From positions 81,401 to 145,400 of the forward strand of contig JAFIFT010000015.1 in NCBI GenBank assembly GCA_020831865.1: a stretch of 64,000 nucleotides of DNA. The letters are read 5' to 3'. Position numbers and translations under genes: made by a program. Of this stretch, positions 61,301 through 64,000 are shown piece after piece. This DNA comes from Legionellaceae bacterium. Its GTDB lineage: Bacteria > Pseudomonadota > Gammaproteobacteria > Legionellales > Legionellaceae. The notes beneath the pieces were generated by a model. The model had not been told where the DNA came from and made no database searches. It saw only the letters and a program-made list of their open reading frames with translations. Position 1 is the first letter of the stretch. Every line of letters begins with the position of its first letter.

Positions 61301-62186
61301 GGCGGGATGGTCTTTGGGCGGCATCTGTGCTCAGGCTATGGCGAGTGAGCTGGAACGTTGTGGTGAGACCGTAGGTATTGTCATCATGATAGACAGTGTG
61401 AATCACTTTGGAAAGCCTTATGATCCGGAATCTGAACGAGGAGCTATCCTGAAAATACTGGAAAGCTATGATTCGCTGGAGCGATATCCAGGTGTTAAAG
61501 ATGCCATCTTAAGGTGCTATTTAAATACCAGTGACATGCTCCAGCATTACCAGGCCAAACCGTTTTCTGGACGAACCGTGTTGCTGAAAGCAGATGAGCA
61601 TGAGACGAACTTGTCTGGTGATAAGCGTGAGCTGGTCGATTGGCGTCAAAGGCTACTTGCCGATCCATTTTCAGGCTGGGGAGATTTATTACCCAACTTT
61701 GAAATTCTTTGTGTGCATGGAGGACATAACCAACTGTTTGACAAAGCGTACGTCAAAGGCGTTCAGCAAGTGCTATCGAACATATTAGCTACCATTAAAC
61801 CTGGAGTAGCGCAAACGGTGTCACTATCACAGCGATGGGGGATGAACCTTGTTAAAGCTCTGAGAAGAGGGGATGACAAGATGATCAACCTGTTGCTGGA
61901 ATCCGTTGATTCTGATTATGGTTATCAAGATTCACAGGGCAACTTACTGGATGCTATCGTTTCCAGTCAAAGGGGCTATTTACTAGAAAAACTTGATGTC
62001 CGAGGACTTAATAGCTTGAAGACAGCTTCCGGTAGCAGTGCCACCGACATTGCTCTTGAGTTTGGCTTGTTCGATGTATTCCAGGCCTTGGAATCAGTAA
62101 CACCTGTCAAGCAGAGTGCTGCAGGTTTTTTCGGCTGGAACAACGGGGATCAGAGCTCTTCGGATCGAGCACTTCGTTGGGGTTAA
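55323..62186 (+). CDS. Terminal PKS subunit 4 with tandem thioesterases and three ankyrin segments
   Basis: The 2287-residue subunit reads: ankyrin repeats 1-58; KS6 74-505 (C247); acyltransferase remnant (S-Q-G-E-G, 706-710); KR (TGGLGALG near 1086, Y1234); carrier (S1395, GLDS); thioesterase 1 about 1475-1715 (G-L-S-F-A with S1552, H1675); ankyrin-like segment 1720-1850; thioesterase 2 about 1915-2165 (GWSLGG with S1997, H2135); ankyrin segment 2172-2275. It would add one malonate unit reduced to a beta-hydroxyl and then release the chain. Tandem thioesterases are known in some lines (for example lysobactin and arthrofactin), but an ankyrin spacer between them is not something I know. The ATG lies inside the end of subunit 3. 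Confidence 0.9.
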   Translation: MNITEFFDAIRAGDIDTVRKALEAGMSPEVTNSEGQSALDFACFHESDEIADLLLSPPMGATQYLVPEIKTDEDNPICVVGYSAVFPGSGNSPDGFWQTLLGDDHKMTEVPEERWDADEYYSSDKKAPGKMYTKRGGFIECSPYGFDADFFKIVPKEAKFMDPQQRLTLEAVWYALEHAGIDPNTLREQLVGVYCGVMTRDYADMLIQSDVEHNNFIGTGNGISVLAGRVSYVFGMQGPSMTVGTACSSSLVTTHLAMRSLQNGECDVALAGGVNAMLAPGVTINCCKANMLAEDGVCKTFSDSADGYGRGEGVGMLVLKRYQDAIRDGNIIHGVIKGSAVNQDGSSSGLTVPNKNAQIKVIEKALASAGLTIDDIDFVEAHGTGTQLGDPIEINALKEVFAKRNANKPPVWVNSAKSYVGHLEAAAGVAGIVRLLESLKHQTITAKPIPGKMNPRLQLEGSSVSILEQNQAWPLSEDKVRRAGVSSFGFSGTNAHMIIEEPPLKGVTIEQKLAAQWTRESRLPIPTHPSRDDASQLLVLSARNEQALAAMVEQYVELLSGLSQKDEALWKDIAFSTQTGRAHHTHRLVFQADSIESCLAKLNAWHPAAKKNNLSKPDVDVFIPVLDSIDLVSVQRRYQNDVSFAAICDAELNQIEEEDAKSIRSCLKEDTAQILEWHKKAAKLTGMYALNLRYQRLGMPRGPIFSQGEGHFLAAVLDGRLSFSDMLTLFKVQQLKNERALSNAMTSMIVLDSEGYWSVQSTDLCRDLFYQRFSDMQQSSSGVKIILGCEYWLSAIECLYLSGHDIDWRAMWQGSIRTFQPLPLYPFQRQIYRFQAKLRVRAPRAEGADIKIAANGYRLEWSPLSLKQDATFSEKTQLLMLTQSQSCNHAFVDRVKAAVGRHTLILTEGERWEDETGYAISYDSKEDWQWFNASVAKRNLFRVIDLRYLDEASQHAGLLPFRSNVESYVSHRLYQTQMMFLSWPSKTIPGGYIACFPHSDNVSEDLSICHEGLKGQLRSIALAQGRMVSASMSNDDLSKALREMAGGQIDDVAIRYQNERWSSCKLVPALRNEPELRAPSYSPQDGVVITGGLGALGFTMAKWYAEQGIRHIALLSRRAPSEQQSKDIAVLEKKHDVRICVFQVDVTKEQALADTIAKIKEVFTIHSVYHLAGVPTIKKFEALTEDDYRVCISAKVMGAINLRKALLQLPYWPVHVILFSSVASLLPEKGQTAYNASNRMLDGLAEISQRTDKPMRVINWGLWGAAGAGAQAEFVKRIRKGSAVISEAESRLWLDRVLVSTRFQVAVLAIDWPIYQKHLTESERYFAQNLVIETTPSPVSEVGDDVRAEWIELADADRYSRIKQLVIDIVAKTSEVHATKLHGDTTFEDNLGLDSNVLDEIKDELQKFLGSEESPFPATLLRDHESIDALTQFLCHYLVRKKAWAGGADTPTDYIRELVNEREVQVKIKTLKRSKESQDPPLVLIHTIMGSVFFYRALVSHLNYNGAIYGIDNPYFSNLAKKFDSVEEMAKAYAEQITAQFDSQPIRLAGLSFAGAVAYEVAQQLADSGVAVDSVLMLDTAMPGAGHLTLPPNQRQYVMGEVADDINTYYQAEIDNNQRILNNYRPGKPKDGLRVILLKARSRDSVNRTLPSLNEVCNGWLHLFCPEVYSLPGSHFSMFDRTYVDTTAQVMRYAYDQNDYFIDKDLEANVVANRERLFLQAAKNGDSYLVVRLLKLGVNPLATDAHGITAAGYAALNDDLCSLAWIHYMAKDNLVLESLFPYAMRGNALKTMSYLVEFNQVSELEEPDVTLLMDVNKQQSVILYGVNKLYNQREWMEILAAHNESSKDDQPQSAMHILPVKKTPVPPDPGVDVKQTGKDVFVGERTVSGPAHQQPFNLMSVTKIYCGDTFQYDVVTKIRKGAADKPALFMFHAASGLALPYNGLGDLAFGDVYGFSNPYFGNQQGHTFASIEEMARHYLERMKQVQPCGPYYLAGWSLGGICAQAMASELERCGETVGIVIMIDSVNHFGKPYDPESERGAILKILESYDSLERYPGVKDAILRCYLNTSDMLQHYQAKPFSGRTVLLKADEHETNLSGDKRELVDWRQRLLADPFSGWGDLLPNFEILCVHGGHNQLFDKAYVKGVQQVLSNILATIKPGVAQTVSLSQRWGMNLVKALRRGDDKMINLLLESVDSDYGYQDSQGNLLDAIVSSQRGYLLEKLDVRGLNSLKTASGSSATDIALEFGLFDVFQALESVTPVKQSAAGFFGWNNGDQSSSDRALRWG

Positions 62187-62995
62187 CACAATCAACTCAT
62201 ATTTTCTGGCAAAGGCGTGCAAGTCGATCTTTGTTGAAACCGGGTCAAATTGATATTTGGCGGATGGAATTATGTGCATCTCAAGAGCGGTATTTGTATT
62301 TGCATGGTCTTCTGGATGCAGGTGAGCAGAATAAAGCCGCTAAGCTTATACTTGAAGATGATAGACATCAATGGGTAGTGGCTCATGGTCAGATGCGATT
62401 AATATTGGCATTGTATGTTGGAATGAAGGCGCAAGACATTCCTTTGATCCAAAAACGAGGTGAAAAACCTTTTATTCAGGATAGTATGATAAAGTTTAAC
62501 TTATCCCATAGCAAAGGATATGCGTTGCTGGCAGTGACTAACACCGGCGAAGTGGGCATAGACATTGAGTTCAAACGAGAGAATATCAAGCTTGAGAGAA
62601 CCAGTCACTCAACTTTTTCAGCTATAGAAAAGGCTGAGATTTTAGAAGTGGAAGGCGCAGCCAGAGTGGAGCGGTTTTACAATTGCTGGACACGAAAAGA
62701 GGCATTCATTAAAGCGATCGGACTAGGATTTTCTTATGATACCAAGTCGTTTACTTTGACCGTTAAGGAAAATGAAAGGCCAAAATTCGTAAGGTTTGAG
62801 CGGCAAGACTATGATCCGAGTCTTTGGAGTTTACTGTCATTTGTACCATACCCAAATACCCAAGCCGCTCTTGCTTTTGCATTTACATTGACGGCTATAC
62901 ATTACCTGGAGTTGAGTGAACCAGCGGTTGAGCTTGATCAAAAGCCCGCTGCGTGTATTCATAGTGATATAGTCAAGTCAGAATGTCAGAGCTAG
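62177..62995 (+). CDS. Sfp-type 4'-phosphopantetheinyl transferase
   Basis: This enzyme converts apo carriers to the holo form by moving phosphopantetheine from coenzyme A to the carrier serine. Signatures: KFNLSHSKGYALLAV, the magnesium-binding EVGIDIEF (D129, E131 in the longest form), and W-T-R-K-E-A-F-I-K-A-I-G-L-G (W171, K174, E175). At 272 residues it has a long C-terminal tail. The longest frame opens at a TTG (62177) overlapping the stop of subunit 4 by 10 bases; TTG codons at 62231 and 62234 after an AAAGG are alternatives, because the homologous part begins at QIDIWRMEL. Being last in the operon, it supplies the activation step for all nine carriers. Confidence 0.88.
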   Translation: MGLTQSTHIFWQRRASRSLLKPGQIDIWRMELCASQERYLYLHGLLDAGEQNKAAKLILEDDRHQWVVAHGQMRLILALYVGMKAQDIPLIQKRGEKPFIQDSMIKFNLSHSKGYALLAVTNTGEVGIDIEFKRENIKLERTSHSTFSAIEKAEILEVEGAARVERFYNCWTRKEAFIKAIGLGFSYDTKSFTLTVKENERPKFVRFERQDYDPSLWSLLSFVPYPNTQAALAFAFTLTAIHYLELSEPAVELDQKPAACIHSDIVKSECQS

Positions 62996-63291
62996 TCGGG
63001 ATGTAAAACTCCAAACTTGATCTGACAGTATGGTATTTATCTTAACGTTAGTTATGGATAGGGAAAATATAATTCTTTCTTTTTTAATGAGGTGGTCCTG
63101 TGTCTTTGAGAGCTTTAAGTACTCAAAGCGACAAATGTGGAAGGCAGGCTTTATCTGGCATACGTTAGTGGCTAGTTTTTCCACTGACTGGTATAGGCTG
63201 GCGATTCTGTCGGATTAGATCCTGAAAAAATGATAAAAATCAGTCTATACTTTACGCAGTATAATGACTGCAAATAAAAGGACTAAATCGA
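62996..63291 (+). other. Intergenic region after the biosynthetic operon
   Basis: The 296 bases hold no convincing gene; a 62-codon frame (63030-63218) has no protein-like character or ribosome site. No clear terminator hairpin is seen after the transferase gene. The last 50 bases contain the elements listed for the next gene. Confidence 0.5.
63246..63265 (+). promoter_or_regulatory. Possible -10 boxes with overlapping inverted repeat
   Basis: TATACT (63246-63251) and a consensus TATAAT (63260-63265) lie within 50 bases of the cyclic-nucleotide-binding gene. ATACT-TTACGC-AGTAT (63247-63262) is an inverted repeat overlapping both, which could bind a regulator. No clear -35 hexamer accompanies them. 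Confidence 0.35.
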
Positions 63292-63768
63292 ATGGACGAG
63301 AAAACTAATTTTGACTCAGATCAGAGTGCAAACCAAATTCTTCGACTTATTGAAAAAGTTCCAATCTTTACTGGTTTGAACCCTCCAGAACAACGTTTAA
63401 TATCTAGAAAATTTAAGCTGGTGACTACCCAGCCAAATGAAATTATTATCGAACAAGGTGACAGCTCAGATCATCTTTACATCATTGTTACAGGTCAGGT
63501 TACTGTGACAAGGCAAAAAGAATCTGGTGAATGGGTAAAAGTTGAAACTCTAAGACCTGGTGATTTTTTTGGGGAAATTGCCATTCTAAGAGAAATTCCC
63601 AGAACTGCGCGTGTATCAAGTCAAACAAATTGCTCATTGCTTACGCTAGAAGCGCGGCACTTTGTAGAAATCTATCAATACCTGACAACACAATCAAAAT
63701 ACAACATTCAAATGGTGGTTGAAAAACGTTTGGCAGAATTAGCTTCCTTGAAATCCCAATCATATTAA
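63292..63768 (+). CDS. Cyclic-nucleotide-binding domain protein
   Basis: The 158-residue protein consists of a CRP-type cNMP-binding barrel and a short C-terminal helix. The phosphate-binding cassette reads FFGEIAILREIPRTARV (residues 92-108), with the canonical Gly-Glu and Arg-Thr-Ala positions, so cyclic AMP or GMP binding is likely. There is no helix-turn-helix, so it is not a Crp-like transcription factor; it may act by binding partners. Legionella genomes carry many such stand-alone proteins. A purine-rich AAAAGGAC stands before the ATG. A link to the biosynthetic operon is not shown. Confidence 0.85.
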   Translation: MDEKTNFDSDQSANQILRLIEKVPIFTGLNPPEQRLISRKFKLVTTQPNEIIIEQGDSSDHLYIIVTGQVTVTRQKESGEWVKVETLRPGDFFGEIAILREIPRTARVSSQTNCSLLTLEARHFVEIYQYLTTQSKYNIQMVVEKRLAELASLKSQSY

Positions 63769-63947
63769 TGACAACCAGCATGGCTGACGTGGTCAAGCAA
63801 ATTTGTACACCCCAGGGTCGTACCCAAATACGCAAAATCCCCACAGTCAAATTTAAGAACCCACATTCCCGCGAAATTTTTAAACACCTAGCATATTAGC
63901 CGGATAATTGGTATCTTTGCATTTTTTTATTACACAAGGAATGCAGG

Positions 63948-64000
63948 ATGCAGTTACAACAGGTATCAAATATCACAACAGAAGTTATTGACCATCATGG
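63948..64000 (+). CDS. Start of an unidentified gene (partial)
   Basis: An open frame begins at ATG 63948 (MQLQQVSNITTEVIDHH) and runs off the window. AAGGA and GCAGG stand upstream. The first 17 codons are too few to identify it. A competing ATG at 63941 gives only 16 codons. Confidence 0.4.
   Translation, partial: MQLQQVSNITTEVIDHH

Noticed and set aside
63030..63218. 62-codon frame after the phosphopantetheinyl transferase
   Set aside because: No ribosome site and no protein-like features.
1..64000. tRNA or rRNA genes, CRISPR arrays, insertion sequences, attachment sites
   Set aside because: None could be seen in the intergenic stretches read; no transposase or integrase frames, no regular short repeats.

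Overview
The window looks like a piece of a gammaproteobacterial chromosome, most probably from the Legionellales (Legionella or a close relative). This is an inference from gene content: a metK-ahcY-adenosine deaminase-csrA stretch, a Fic-plus-ankyrin protein typical of intracellular bacteria, proteins with eukaryote-like repeats, and ankyrin repeats built into biosynthetic enzymes. No rRNA, tRNA, CRISPR array, transposase or phage gene is visible.

Layout. Positions 1-2984 hold the end of metK, then ahcY, an adenosine/adenine deaminase and csrA with a clear terminator. A Fic-ankyrin protein follows (3278-4708). A minus-strand block (4713-9630) encodes a YbiT-type ABC-F protein, a cold-shock protein, the RNA helicase DbpA, a CvfB-like S1 protein and a DUF1415 protein. 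Positions 10058-13518 form an apparent operon: an alpha/beta hydrolase lacking its nucleophile, a protein I do not recognise, a seven-bladed EPTP propeller, and a small frameshifted gene. Next come a fusion of HAM1/ITPase-like and adenylate-kinase-like domains (13684-16446), a methyltransferase, a GyrI-like protein and a SAP-domain protein.

Positions 19772-62995 are the centre of the window: one very large, tightly packed operon of four giant hybrid polyketide synthase/nonribosomal peptide synthetase genes (4397, 4623, 2829 and 2287 aa) plus an Sfp-type phosphopantetheinyl transferase. Read by eye, the line has nine carrier domains, six ketosynthases, three adenylation domains, two heterocyclization domains, one condensation domain, two oxidase domains inserted into adenylation domains, one C-methyltransferase, three dehydratases, four ketoreductases, two thioesterases and only one intact acyltransferase. 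The adenylation specificity residues read as Cys, Ser and Gly. Together with the heterocyclization and oxidase domains, this predicts a thiazole- and oxazole-containing polyketide-peptide.

The most unusual feature is that ankyrin repeats sit at both faces of all three subunit junctions: the C-terminus of each upstream subunit and the N-terminus of the next. They are absent from the free N-terminus of the first subunit. This is where docking domains belong. I propose that ankyrin repeats serve as the docking elements of this assembly line. The last subunit also carries ankyrin segments between and after its two thioesterases. A second striking feature is that four ketosynthases are followed by shrunken acyltransferase remnants in which the nucleophile motif GHSxG has become xxGxG, with Ser replaced by Gly in every case. 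The single intact, malonyl-type acyltransferase, or one encoded elsewhere, would have to serve the other modules in trans.

The window ends with a cyclic-nucleotide-binding protein (63292-63768) and the first codons of another gene.
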